Under the pieces are notes generated by a model. The model worked only from the letters and a program-made list of their open reading frames with translations. It was not told where the DNA came from and ran no database searches. From Nipponacmea schrenckii (Eukaryota > Mollusca > Gastropoda > Lottiidae), in the NCBI GenBank assembly GCA_030562195.1, contig CM060200.1, forward strand, positions 27,071,023-27,135,022: DNA of 64,000 bases. The letters run 5' to 3'. Positions 22,261-34,400 of this stretch are shown piece after piece (positions within the stretch are counted from its first letter, which is position 1; every line of letters begins with the position of its first letter). Made by a program: the position numbers and the translations under genes.

Positions 22261-24053
22261 AGAGTAGTAGTGTATCCATATAAGTGGTCTTATCTAATGT
22301 TCTTTCTATTTCTAAATGTTATTTAAAGATTATTCCATGTTGTATATTAAAGAGTAGTAGTATATCTATAATAGTGGTCTTATCTAATGTTCTATCTATT
22401 TCTGAATGTTATTTAAGGATTATACCATATAGTATATTAAAGAGTAGTAGTATATCTATAATAGTGGTCTTATCTAATGTTCTTTCTATTTCTAAATGTT
22501 ATTTAAAGATTATTCCATGTTGTATATTGAAGAGTAGTAGTATATCTATAATAGTGGTCTTATCTAATGTTCTTTCTATTTCTAAATGTTATTTAAAGAT
22601 TATTCCATGTTGTATATTAAAGAGTAGTAGTATATCTATAATAGTGGTCTTATCTAATGTTCTATCTATTTCTAAATGTTATTTAAAGATTATACCATGT
22701 AGAATATTAAAGCGGAGTAGTATATCTATAATAGTGTTCTTATCTAATGTTCTATCTACTTCTAAATGTCATTTAAAGATTATACCATGTAGAATATTAA
22801 AGAGTAGTAGTATATCTATAATAGTGGTCTTTTCTAATGTTCTATCTACTTCTAAATGTTATTTAAATATTATACCATGTAGAATATTAAAGAGTAGTAG
22901 TGTATCCATATAAGTGGTCTTATCTAATGTTCTTTCTATTTCTAAATGTTATTTAAAGATTATTCCATGTTGTATATTAAAGAGTAGTAGTATATCTATA
23001 ATAGTGGTCTTATCTAATGTTCTATCTATTTCTGAATGTTATTTAAGGATTATACCATATAGTATATTAAAGAGTAGTAGTATATCTATAATAGTGGTCT
23101 TATCTAATGTTCTTTCTATTTCTAAATGTTATTTAAAGATTATTCCATGTTGTATATTGAAGAGTAGTAGTATATCTATAATAGTGGTCTTATCTAATGT
23201 TCTTTCTATTTCTAAATGTTATTTAAAGATTATTCCATGTTGTATATTAAAGAGTAGTAGTATATCTATAATAGTGGTCTTATCTAATGTTCTATCTATT
23301 TCTAAATGTTATTTAAAGATTATTCCATGTAGAATATTAAAGCGGAGTAGTATATCTATAATAGTGTTCTTATCTAATGTTCTATCTATTTCTGAATGTT
23401 ATTTAAAGATTATACCATGTAAAATATTAAAGAGGAGCAGTTTATCTATAATAGTGGTCTTATCTAATGTTCTATCTACTTCTAAATGTTATTTAAAGAT
23501 TATACCATGTAAAATATTAAAGAGGAGTAGTATATCTATAATAGTGGTCTTATCTAAAGTTCTATCAACTTGTAAACGTTATTTAAAGATTATACCATGT
23601 AAAATATTAAAGATGAGTAGTATATCTGTAATAGTGGTCTTATCTAATGTTCTATCTACTTCTAAATGTTATTTAAAGATTATACCATGAGGTACATGTA
23701 TATTAAAGAGGAGTAGTATATCTATGATAGTGGTCTTATCTAATGTTCTATCTACTTCTAAATGTTATTTAAAGATTGTACCATGTAAAATATTAAAGAG
23801 GAGTAGTATATCTATAATAGTGGTCTTATCTAATGTTCTATCTACTTCTAAATGTTATTTAAATATCATACCATGTAGAATATTAAAGAGGAGTAGTATA
23901 TCTATAAGAGTGATCTTATCTAATGTTCTAGCTACTTCTTAATGTCATTTAAAAATTATACCATGTAGAATATTAAGGAGGAGTAGTATATCTATAATAG
24001 TGGTCTTATCTAATGTTCTATCTACTTCTTAATGTTATTTAAGGACTATATCA
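22261..24053. repeat. 90-bp minisatellite with higher-order structure
   Basis: About 20 copies of a 90-bp unit (consensus starts AGAGTAGTAGTATATCTATA, continuing through TCTTATCTAATGTTCTATCT). Because 90 is divisible by three, one plus-strand frame stays open over 22284-23942 apart from stops where units are irregular, giving 30-residue hydrophobic repeats; this is probably not coding. The first units from 22261 recur from 22891 (offset 630 bp, seven units) in the same order of variants, including the odd GTGTATCCATATAAG unit, showing a recent block duplication. Confidence 0.92.
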
Positions 24054-24300
24054 AACGTCTCCTCTGGTAGTGTTTTTACGCTTTCTTTACTATTGCTGAT
24101 TTTTGTTTCTTTTATTCCTTTCATGTAATATGTTGTTATTTGTGTAATCCATCCAGTAAATGTCTTGTAAATGAGTATCGCATTATCATAGATACCGGTG
24201 GACACGTTTGGACATAACATGATGTTTCGTGAATCCACCACATACATCCCTGAGGTAATGATATAGGGTATGGATCGCCATACCATGGAACATTTTGAGG
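24054..24300 (+). pseudogene. Detached 3' end of the beta-lactamase-like gene (copy C)
   Basis: From CGTCTCCTCTGGTAGTGTTT the sequence matches 8848-9080, the hydrophobic tail codons and 3' flank of the hydrolase. It begins directly at the end of the minisatellite, so the array marks one edge of the copied piece. Only the tail is present. Confidence 0.7.
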
Positions 24301-24539
24301 GTTTTTAGTTGGAAGCTATAGTGTTCTTCATTGAAGAGACATTTATTACGTGGTTTCCCAAGAACATCATCCACAGAAAAGACAACATCAGAATTTACAT
24401 AATATTTATGATTTATTCATCAATGGAGAACAACAGTAAAAACAGTAACAATAACAAAATACATCATTCATAACAATTAACAAAATAATGAGAGCGGACC
24501 TCAGTGAAAGCACTATATTAATCTGGATTTCTTCTATAC

Positions 24540-25855
24540 TTATTGTTTTACATCATACAGCTGAAATATAAGAAATAAAAGGGTTAAGAAATGTTTGTAA
24601 TATCTTGAATGTTTCTTAGTGAATATCTTTCTCTTAATTGTTGATTCGCATTAACTCATTTGGCATACTTCATAACGGCATCCAAGGGAGACTGTTCATA
24701 TTAAATTTTTTAAATAGGACTGTAATGAATATTGCTCATACCTTGTTCATAATGTGTTTAATTCCTCGATGGTGACTATAAAATTCGAGTGATGTCATGA
24801 GTGTTTCTGTTTGATAATCCAGACATCTTAGAAAATAATCCCAGCATGCTTGTTTTAAATATTTTATACCATATTCTACTGCAGCACAGAATAATCCTGA
24901 AAGACACGACAGTTCAAATAAATTTCTTGAAAAAAAGAATTTGGTTAAAAAAAATACATTCTCTGAAACAAATTAAAATGATATGGTCTTTAATGTCTGT
25001 GACTGTTTGATCACCAGTAGGAGTGTACAACAGAAAATTTAACTATGGACTTCTGTTTTTTTTCTGTTATCACCTTCACATACCCATAACTGAAGTAGCG
25101 TCTGTTCTGATTTTTCCACAATGAATAAAACTAATAAATCTTCTGAAAACATCTTCATCAAAGTTCGTGACCTCTAACACAATTTTACCCTTGAACTTAT
25201 CACCCTTGACCTTCTTATCCTTGAACTGTTTCTGCTTCTGTAGAATTATCTGATAGAACACACGACTTCTGGTGGCTAAAATGGCCTTGACCCCATATAC
25301 TGGTGTTTTATTTTCACCAACAAGGAAGACGACGTCACATAATTCTGGCATTGATAAAATATAATCTAAACTGTCACAAAGCGATTCTTGACTTTTAAAT
25401 ACCATTGTCTCTGTCCCTGGTTTCTGACATTTTTCTTCATTGACTTTGACCTTTACTGAACGACATTCACTGCTGTCACAGGAATCATATCCAGAAGAAT
25501 GGCTTTCTGTAAATTAAAACGATATAGCCTATTGTAGATGGAAAATATATATAAGAACATTTATCAAAAGGAAATGTATCTTCATCATGCCGTTTCAGCT
25601 CAAAGATCTACATGTTGTATAAGTAATTGACCTTTCATATTGGGTATCCATGTAAAAATAATTAATAAGAAAGTTCTGTTTGAAAGCTTCTTATCATTAT
25701 TATTACGGATAACGGCCAATTATGACAGAAAAGAGTAATGTTATAATACAGTTTTTAAATTAAAGAAAAAACTTACCATCAGAGTCTGAATAACAATCTT
25801 CTTTTTCTAATTGGTCATATTTAGTTAAATTAACGGATGATGTATAGGATTCCAT
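24540..25855 (-). CDS. BTB-domain protein, intact copy C (truncated BACK)
   Basis: Four exons join in phase: 25855-25777, 25506-25084, 24896-24742 and 24560-24540, giving 225 residues. Residues 1-26 are MESYTSSVNLTKYDQLEKED and a Ser/Asp tail. Then comes ESHSSGYDSCDSSECRS, a linker, and a BTB/POZ fold at about 72-185 (SLCDSLDYILSMPELCDVVF, VKAILATRSRVFYQIIL, FDEDVFRRFISFIHCG). Exon 3 starts a BACK-like helix region (GLFCAAVEYGIKYLKQACWD). The protein then ends after LYDVKQ, far shorter than full BTB-BACK proteins. The BTB resembles that of 'serine-enriched protein'-type BTB proteins of invertebrates, where full-length members carry long C-termini; this assignment is from memory and moderate. 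BTB domains mediate dimerisation and Cullin-3 binding. A short form could be a dominant regulator or a decaying duplicate. Confidence 0.72.
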
Positions 25856-27420
25856 ATTAATTCAAACTTATAAAATTGAACACAACTTAAAAAATATAAC
25901 ACAAGTTGGGACCAGAAAGCTCAGAAAACATTTGGTTGTTAACGAGGGAGCAGGTGGAGAATGATTTTTAGATTCAAAAATCTAAGATATATATATATAT
26001 AAAGCCAAGGTGTCAAAGGTTACACGTGACATAGTGATCTGGCTAAGTGACAGGATTCATCACTAAGAAATGTCGAGGTCAGATCAGATTTTAATTAAGT
26101 GACATTGATTAGCAGATTGTTTTAAATCAGGTCAAGTTACTCAGTGTTAATATAATGGTAGATGAAGATTATCTAAGAATGGTCACGTAATATTTGAATA
26201 TAAATTATATTTAATTATAATCAATATTGAAATGTCAATATATACACCTAAATTTAATGTAAATAACATTAATAGTATGTTGTTAATTTCTTCGGATTTC
26301 GTTTAAATCGTGACACACGTCCAGAAAATTATAAACAGCCAATTGTTAACTCATAGACTTATTGTAAATTGTGTCCTTAGATACTATTATTTATAACACT
26401 TGCAAAAAAAAAAACTGTCACAAATATTCAATATCAGTTAGATTGTCTTTAAGAGATTTCAAGAGGCTGATTTATTTCTAATCCACTTTAGAAACTATTC
26501 TTCGTTTCGTGTCTGTTTAATATAAGTTAGAGATTAGGGTGATATAATTTAGAGTAATACTTTCTAAAGAAAAAGATAAAGTTTGATTTCACTATTTGAT
26601 TGTCTGTATTTTGAGAGTAGTAAGATAAACGATGTTATTTGTTGAAGCTGAAGGTAAAACGACGAGTTATAGAAGATTATTGGTGTATAGTTAGTTATTG
26701 ATACAACACTTCATTAGTACTGTTTATATAAGTTAACAATATAATATCATATTTGCATTAAGAATTTTCTTTATGAGATCTTTTGCTGAAGTTGACGTGT
26801 TTAGGCACGATGAGTTATTGAAGATTGTTGATGTATTTCCCATTTGATACAACACTTCATCGATACTGTTTATAATAGTTAATATAATAAATTTATATTA
26901 GTAGATTAGTGCCATTAGTTCAACTGTCCACTGAATAGTCGAAACTATACCATTAAGTTATAGGCCTATTGTTATACAGATTGAGCTAATATCAAGATTA
27001 TAATATTAATTGAAACTTCATTAGTTAATCTACTAATAAGTCACGTGATCAATCATAATAACATCATATAATCAATGTCATATAGACAATTTAGTTTTAT
27101 TTTCTACAACTTGTGATTTTACTCACTTCTGTTAATCTGTGTAATTGCTTGAACACTTTTTGTGTGAAAGATTAAAAAAGGAGCAATGTAGGCCTGCCTT
27201 TTCTGAAAGGTATTTTTACGTATATTTACTCCAGAATTGCTGTGTGCATGCTATATTGGTTTACAGTCAATGTATGCCTTTAAAGAGATTGTTAAGAGGT
27301 TTTCTAAACTCTGCATGTGTATTGAGTAAACTAAATAGTATCGACTTGCATCATTCCCATGTGTTACTGTCCAGCGGAAAGTGATAAGTTTTTCGTTTAA
27401 CAAATAGTCCGATGGAAGGT
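25856..27420. repeat. Duplicated non-coding segment, copy C
   Basis: Collinear with copies A and B: upstream flank of the BTB gene, then AAAGCCAAGGTGTCAAAGGT, then the stretch ending with GTGTTACTGTCCAGCGGAAA. Relative to A and B, it lacks about 1 kb around 26260 (the AATTTACAGCTTTTAA-containing part). Confidence 0.6.
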
Positions 27421-28320
27421 TAACAAGTTTTCAGTTGTGCACCTGTGTGGTGAGCCGATGTCGAAATTAAGACATTAAATTGACAACAAAAACACACATT
27501 CGTGTATCTTTACTGGATCCTATTAATGAAATAATAGAACAATAGAAAAGATTAAGACATAATAATTGTTGATGTTTTAAAACAGTTTAATGTACATATT
27601 TATATACCATGTCTATATTCTATATAGCATAACAATGACCAGTTATTGTAGGCCAATTATTTTCACTAAAGTTGCTAAACTGAAAGTAGTATTGACCGTC
27701 TTTGGCTTAGAAGTACTAAAAAAGGCTCAATGGCTCACAACCCTTCAGAGAAAACAATCTACTTGTGTTAGACAGGAGTCCATAGCCAGACTTGATTGTT
27801 CAGGGAAACAAGTTACATGTATATGTATCCAGACCTCTCAGCTCTCACGCATCTGTCTCGACACTCACGCATTCGGCTTCAATCTCGCGCTCTCACGCAG
27901 CTACCTTACAATCTCACGCATGATGAAGGTTTAGGGTAAAAAATGGTATTTGTTGGTTTGCTTACGACATTAATCTGACCAAAAAACGGGTCGCGTCTTC
28001 AGTCATATTCCGAGAAAATTCCGCATGTTTCATTAGCTATCAAAGTTAAATCGTAAAACAGCCATCTCTGGCCACAGTTGTCGTTCCTACTTCGCCTACT
28101 GATTGAAAAGGAACGACAACTTTGGATAGAGATTGCGTTGACAGTTAAGATTCCAGTACCACGTGTTCATGCTGTCAAAGGGTCAGACACGCGGGTGAGT
28201 TCAGATTCCGATTCCACCTTGGACGACACTCTTGCCGTAAAACTGACCAAATATACAGGAGCCACCACTTACAAAAGGTAAAAAATAGAAGATATTGTAA
28301 AGACAAAAAAGTTCACATAC
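27421..28320. other. Intergenic, with a perfect hairpin
   Basis: No gene is supported. Frames at 27590-27934 and 28078-28281 show no known domain. At 28076-28121 a 13-bp perfect stem (AGTTGTCGTTCCT and its complement) encloses a 20-nt loop, and the stem extends to 16 of 17 pairs. Confidence 0.45.
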
Positions 28321-28686
28321 TGATTTGCAGTTTTATTATCATTTATATAGAATGCATCTCCGGCCATCTATAGAACCCCAGATCTAGGGGGGCCCTGGAC
28401 CCGTAACCAAATCTCACTCCTTGGGAACATTCTACGTTGAGAGGTCTGGTTAGTTGAGAGGTCTGGTTAGTCGTAGTAATTGGTAGCCAATTTTTCAGGG
28501 GAGGCAATTCATTTTTACTCCTTGTTAAAATATAGTCCTGGTATTTGAGGTACATGTACTAAGATATAAAGAGGTCTATATTGTTGTAGTTGACAAACTA
28601 AATATAGAAGAAAATGAGAATACATGTAATTGATGAGAATGACAATTAAAGTGAGTAATACAATATTTTATAAAATTAAATCAGTT

Positions 28687-31121
28687 TTATAACTCTGCCT
28701 TTCCCTTTTCACCATATAATTCAACCTTTTCCAGTTGAGATCCAAACTTTCCAGCTACGTCACTGACTAAAACACAAAATATAATATATTTTATATAATT
28801 ACATAGAAAAATATTTTGTCAGTAAAGATTCTGGTAAAATTTCAAAGCAAAAGTGGAGATCTAGTGCAACAAGTAACATGATCCTTTCCACATTAGGATA
28901 TTGAGGCCTAAATTATTTTAAGTATGGCGTCTTATAAGACTAAACTCTAAAAATACTGAACCTACTTGAGTGTTTTTGAAAATCTACTTGGTATTCTGAA
29001 GGCGATAATGGTTTGAAATTAGCACCCTGAAATAAACAATAAAATATAGGTTAAATATGACTGTTAAAAAAGATATGTAGAGGGGACACTTATACCCTAA
29101 AATGGGAACGAAGACCTTACCTTTTAAATTACTCAATACATAACAGTAAAGCGGTCATTACCTTGTGACATCACACAATGATTAACAAGATGCTATTTAT
29201 ACCTGTTCTGTTATACCTGTTCTTTGGTCTGTTAGTAAGCCTTCTGGCTTCTTGACCACCTTATAAAATTATTGAAAAGACTTCCAAATTGAAGTTATGT
29301 AATAAAATTATTTTTCATTTTTCTTTTATTGAACATAAGGCTCTGGTACAGGGTTAAAGTGTTGTTTAATACTATTGTGATGTTAATATTCTAAGTAGTA
29401 AACTTAACAGATGAAGGTAGTTTGGGAAAGTAATTACACATTTTAAACCTTAGATCTAATACATTATGAGGGTATATGACATTATATATTGCTATAAATA
29501 TATGTATTTTGCCAAGTTGTAATACAAAAGTATATTTATTTACCATAGCATATCCTTCTTTAACTTCTAAACCTATAAATTCTAACTTGAAAGATTGAAA
29601 AAATAAATAGGATTTTCCATCAGGCCTTTGTACTGAACATAAATATTTTGATTTATCTGTATTGGTATTTATTGTTAATTGCCAACCCTGGAATAGAAAT
29701 AGAATAACAATAGAATAACAATAAAATAACAATAAAATAATAATAGAATAACAATAGAATAACAATAAAATAATAATAGAATAACAATAGAATACTAATA
29801 GAATAACAATAGAATAACAAACATCCAAATAAAGTTTGATGCTGAACAAATAATTAGATATATTTTCCATTGATGTAAGGTAGGTTTCCTCATCAGTCTC
29901 GTAAACCAGGGTCCCTTTCTTCCAAAAATCCAAATCTGTTAATTTTGATATAAGTATGGTATTCCTGAATGTAAATTCCATACCTATGACATATCTTTAT
30001 ATTAAAATCCTTTTAGGAATGGGTCCACTAGCACATTAATCAGTAAACACTTCCAGGTGATCGAATAAACCAAGAGTTTTTTGGATGCAGGTTTGAGAAG
30101 TTGACATTTATTTACTCGGGCCATTAACTTAAAAACATTCCCAAAGGAGCTTTTTCAGCTTTCTATTGGCAATTAAATTTGATATTGAGTACTATACATT
30201 GTGTAGACTGTACGCCTACTAATTACTAAGGTTTTATCTTACCTCTTTTGTTCCACCTTGACATGTATATGTAAACTTACAAGTAAAACCATCCTGAAAT
30301 AAATATATTTCAATACTATTTTCACATCTACACAGAGGTAAAATAAAGGCTATATTTTGATTTATCAGAAGAGGTTTGGTACACAGAAAGTGACAAAAGG
30401 CATGGGGGTGCAAATGCCACAAGCATGTTCACTGTTCACAGCACTATAGAAATTGAAATAAATGCGTATGGTTTGCTATTCCTAATCCTAGTGCTAGAAA
30501 AACACTCACTTGTACATTATATAGATACAACGTTTAAAAAATAAGCAACCAGCATAACTTAATTTGGAACGCTAACCTGAGGATCAAGGGTTCATTCCCA
30601 GCAAAGATTAGGATGAACTTTCAGATTTTCTGAAATGGTTTCTCCCTTTCAGTCAGTGATATAGTTAAGTGGTCAGAGGGACTAATGTGCATAGGCTAGT
30701 CCTTCCTGTATGGGACAATAAAACAAGGCCCTGTGTGCTGCAGGCTACAAAGAGCAGGCTCATGCTGCTGTCCTGGTTAAATTGCAATCATTGCACACAC
30801 TGCATGGCTTTGTTGGTCTTCATTAGGCACAACAAATAGGACGTAAAACTCTATTAGTTTCATTTTATTTTTTATTCAGTTTGGGACTTTGAGGCATTAT
30901 GGCAAATTATACCCCCCCCCCCCCCCCCCCCTTTACACGATCAAAATAAGAAAAGCAAAACTTATTACCAACTGTTTTTCGTGAGACAAGACTGCACCAC
31001 CTGGCATAACATCAAAATGGCTAGCTTCCTCGTAATCTCTGGTCATTTCATAACTCGAAACCCATTGTATCAAGCCTAAAATCAGCATAAAAAGACATTT
31101 AAAATCGTTTGAGATCAGCAT
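28687..31121 (-). CDS. MYDGF: Myeloid-derived growth factor homologue
   Basis: Five exons join in phase: 31121-30969, 30293-30243, 29687-29544, 29026-28966 and 28766-28687, giving 162 residues. Residues 1-23 are a signal peptide (FMLILGLIQWVSS). The mature part begins with HFDVMPGGAVLSHEK and continues with DGFTCKFTYTCQGGTKE, WQLTINTN, then RPDGKSYLFFQSFKLEF. These match the vertebrate MYDGF (C19orf10/UPF0556) segments in order. The C-terminus KAEL resembles the ER-retention-type RTEL of the human protein. MYDGF is a small beta-sandwich protein of the ER/Golgi that can be secreted and acts as a growth factor for heart and other tissues in mammals; its role in invertebrates is unclear. The gene is head-to-head with HSD17B4. 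A likely polyadenylation signal (AATAAA on the minus strand) lies near 28336-28331. Confidence 0.92.
29692..29823. repeat. AATAGAATAAC-type microsatellite beside MYDGF exon 3 acceptor
   Basis: Runs of AATAGAATAACAATA and AATAAAATAAC fill 29692-29823. On the gene's strand this is a pyrimidine-rich TATTCTATTGTTATT array ending five bases before the 3' splice site of exon 3 (29688/29687). Confidence 0.9.
30540..30890 (+). mobile_element. SINE-like element in MYDGF intron 1
   Basis: Contains a tRNA B-box-like GGGTTCATTCCC (30588-30599), then a body with GTATGGGACAATAAAACAAG and GGCTCATGCTGCTGTCCTGG. The body resembles the copy at 35290-35545. No direct repeats were identified. Confidence 0.45.
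30910..30933. repeat. Poly-C tract
   Basis: An uninterrupted run of over 20 C (G on the MYDGF strand) about 40 bp inside intron 1 from the donor at 30968. G-runs near donors can act as splicing enhancers or quadruplexes; here that is speculation. Confidence 0.9.
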
Positions 31122-31464
31122 TTTGGTTGTTTTGTGTACATGTGGAAGTGGCCTATCAAATATTCACACAACATAATCGTTCTGACCAATCAGATCCCAG
31201 GAAATGGTTCACAGGTCATAAGGTTAAAGGTCAATGCAATCAACTAGCTAGCTGCTTTTATAATTCTTGTCTTTATTTTTGTAAAAATATTTTTTTTTAA
31301 ACTTAAAATGTACTTTTAGTAAACATTTTATATCTAATACTCCCTCTCCAGAGCAAACGTGTCTTGTGTTCAATCGAGTATTATGAAATTAGAAATCTTT
31401 GAGTTTATTTTCGAAGCTAAATGTTGATAGCAGATTAGATTGGGTTCAAAGGTAAACATCCAAG
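31122..31464. promoter_or_regulatory. Divergent promoter between MYDGF and HSD17B4
   Basis: The two start codons lie 343 bp apart in opposite directions. A CCAAT box (GACCAATCAG) sits at about 31184-31193. The HSD17B4 start context, CAAGATGGCTGCGCC, resembles the YY1 motif AAGATGGCGGC that often overlaps the start codon in TATA-less housekeeping genes. No TATA box is evident. A shared promoter is an inference from spacing and motifs. Confidence 0.6.
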
Positions 31465-34400
31465 ATGGCTGCGCCTATACGATTCGATGGAAAAGTGGTT
31501 CTTGTTACCGGTGCTGGAGGGGGTACGTATGATTCTTGTCCATTAAATAATGCGTTTCGTGACCGATAATGACATTGGCTGTTATTCTACTCTAATGTCA
31601 ATTACGATTTCATTTATTTTACACTGCTTTATACCCGTTGAATATATTTCCAGAGGGCAAATCGTCTAAAATTTAGAATTGGACAACAGGTCCAAAGGTC
31701 CATGTCCAGAGGATTCAAATTACTGTCTATGTACAATGACATATTCAAATCCCTATTCAAACCTGATTTTCTTTTCAAATTCTCTCAAAGAGGGCTGTGC
31801 CAACCACTTTTACACTATTTACAGTTGACAATTCATACTTTAGCTACATTGATTTTAGGGGTAGAGATCACAGTATAGCCTACTACTCCTATTGCTCACA
31901 AAGTTTCAACAATCCACTTTGTCATCATAAGATGACATTAAAGTATAAGTTACAATCTCAGAACCAAACTTATAATTCACTATACTAGTAGGTTGGTTGG
32001 CTGATGAAGATTGGCAATGCCATGCAGTGTGCATTGAGGGAAATAATTAAAACAATAGGTCTCATGTCATTATAAAAATAATTATTAGGCCCAAAAAAAC
32101 AAGGACATGGTCTTGTATTACATTCAGACCATAGGGCAATACATTGGAAAAAAAATTTGTCTAAAAATACACAAGTACGTGTATATTAAATGGACAGATC
32201 TATGATTTGGCGATCAAGTATATGACCGCAAAATAAATATACAATAGGTACTTCAACATACAATTTGTTTAAATATTGGCTTCTGATGCCGTAAAATTTA
32301 CGGCATAAATGACTTGCAAATTACAAGCTCAGAAAAAAAACTTATAATACAATGTACTAGTAGGTTGCTGAAAATAACAGTATTGCTAATTAAGGCAATG
32401 TATGTCTGGTTTGTAGTTTATAGGAAAGTTTATTGGGGAAATAATGCTTTTCTCTTTGGTATGACACCTTTAAAACATGCTAATGAATACATAGTTGTGT
32501 CTGACCTTTGAACTACAATTTATTATCTAAGGAGGACAGTTGTACTTGAGTGTTTTAGTGTCTCAGATTAATAATAAGTTTAATGGATATTGACAAAAAC
32601 TTTTCTTGAACATGAAATGTTAAGAGTTAAAGGGAAACAGATCTATAATTATGCCTCAAGAAGTAGGCCTATTTCTATCTTCTCTACCCAATAAGAAGCA
32701 GGGAAACAAGGATTTAAAACTCAACCAAATACAAATAGTACTTAAGACTTGTATACAGTACTTTTCAGAATTTCAAAAACATGTCTTTGTAAATAGACCC
32801 TACTCATAATTCTTTCAAATACTGAGGTACTAGCTATAGTTGTTTTTTTCTTGCAGGTCTCGGTAAAGAATATGCCTTGGCATTTGCAGATAGAGGTGCC
32901 TCAGTGGTCGGTAAGTATAATTCACTTCTAATTCTTTCTCATCTGCTTGATAACATTTTGAAATTGATCTTTACGGTTTATTTTTGAGATATTTTTATGC
33001 CTATTTTATCATGATTTGTTATTGTTGCGGATAAGATACAGAAGTAAAGGTTTCTCTCTCTTATTAATCAGAACTCTTTTTTCATAAATTTACTTAGCAA
33101 GACAGAATTGTTTAAAAAGTTGTTTAAAACAGGGATGCTATAAGAGTGCTTAAAATTGTTGAATTTCATTTCACCTATTCTATTTTCTTTAATTTCTGTA
33201 TCAATATCACAGAATGATGCTGAAAAACTGATCTTCTTTTTAAAGAATGCATTTTGCTTTAAGCCTGTGCCAGTTCATTCTGTTTAAGCTAGAACAACAT
33301 CATAACCACCCCTAGCATATTTCCTTGGTAGTGAAATACCCTCACACCCAACCAATTATTACTGGTATATTTCAGTAAATGATCTGGGAGGTAGTATGGC
33401 AGGAGAGGGGAAAGGATCCAGAGCAGCAGATCTAGTTGTAAATGAAATTAAAAGTCGAGGGGGCAAGGCAGTTGCTAACTATGGTAAGTAGACCTATGAT
33501 AGTCTAAGAATATTAAAGGGAATATGGAAACATCTTCAAGACTGAAATTCCTTATACAGGTGAAGTACAATTAACAATGTTTTATAAGATTTTTCAAACT
33601 CTGATTTGGATTAATCAAATTTGTGACTTTGTCCAATGAATGATAAGTTATTTGAAATGTGCTATGTTGTAAAACTGACATAGCCCAGATAAAAATGCCA
33701 CAGAACCCTTTTATTGTTTATGTATAAAATACAACCTTATATTTTACCATATTAACTAAGTTTGGTTCCTTGACTTTCGTTCTTTTTAAATGACTGTAAG
33801 AAAAATTGAAGTTGTATTTAAATCAAAATATTTCGGTTGTATAAACATGAAATCATTTTATTTTCAGATTCTGTAGAGGATGGTGAGAAAGTAGTACAAA
33901 CAGCTCTAGATAGTTATGGTCGCATTGGTAAGTTGAGTCTAAATCTAATTTAACATTTATTGAAACTCATATCACCAGTTAACCCGGACATAATTGGTTA
34001 CAGACAATCTAGGATTAATCAATGGAGGATTGGTTTGGCCAATGAGCCAATGACCAGCTGGTAGATAGGATCCTGAACTGTGAATCAAAGTTGTTAACCT
34101 TGTAAAATACAGTTGTTTCTTTCATATTAATAATACAATGTAATATAATAATAATATAAATTTTATTGTAGATGTGGTTGTGAATAATGCTGGTATTTTA
34201 CGAGATAAATCGTTTGCTAGAACAAGTGACATAGATTGGGGTAAGAAGTTCATCATTTATATAATAAGGCTGTTAATTTCATGGTTAGCCGTCCTCTTCT
34301 TCTACTTATCAGATAGATCTAGATAAAATAAGTTCAGTGGAAATTGATCTGTTAATGTCTTAGATTATGTTATTGATCAAAACCAGTAACAGAGATTTTC

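Noticed and set aside
22284..23942. Long open frames of 30-residue repeats as a protein gene
   Set aside because: The frames are a by-product of a 90-bp repeat with no stop in one frame; composition is AT-driven and there is no start context or domain.
28078..28281. Small frame of 67 codons downstream of the hairpin
   Set aside because: No family match, start lies in the hairpin stem, and no convincing splice partners.
29696..29822. Hydrophobic repeat frame on the minus strand upstream of MYDGF exon 3
   Set aside because: It is the microsatellite read through as intron; MYDGF homology begins only at the acceptor at 29687.
30588..30599. tRNA gene at the B-box-like sequence
   Set aside because: No matching A box and acceptor stem at the right spacing; better explained as a SINE fragment.
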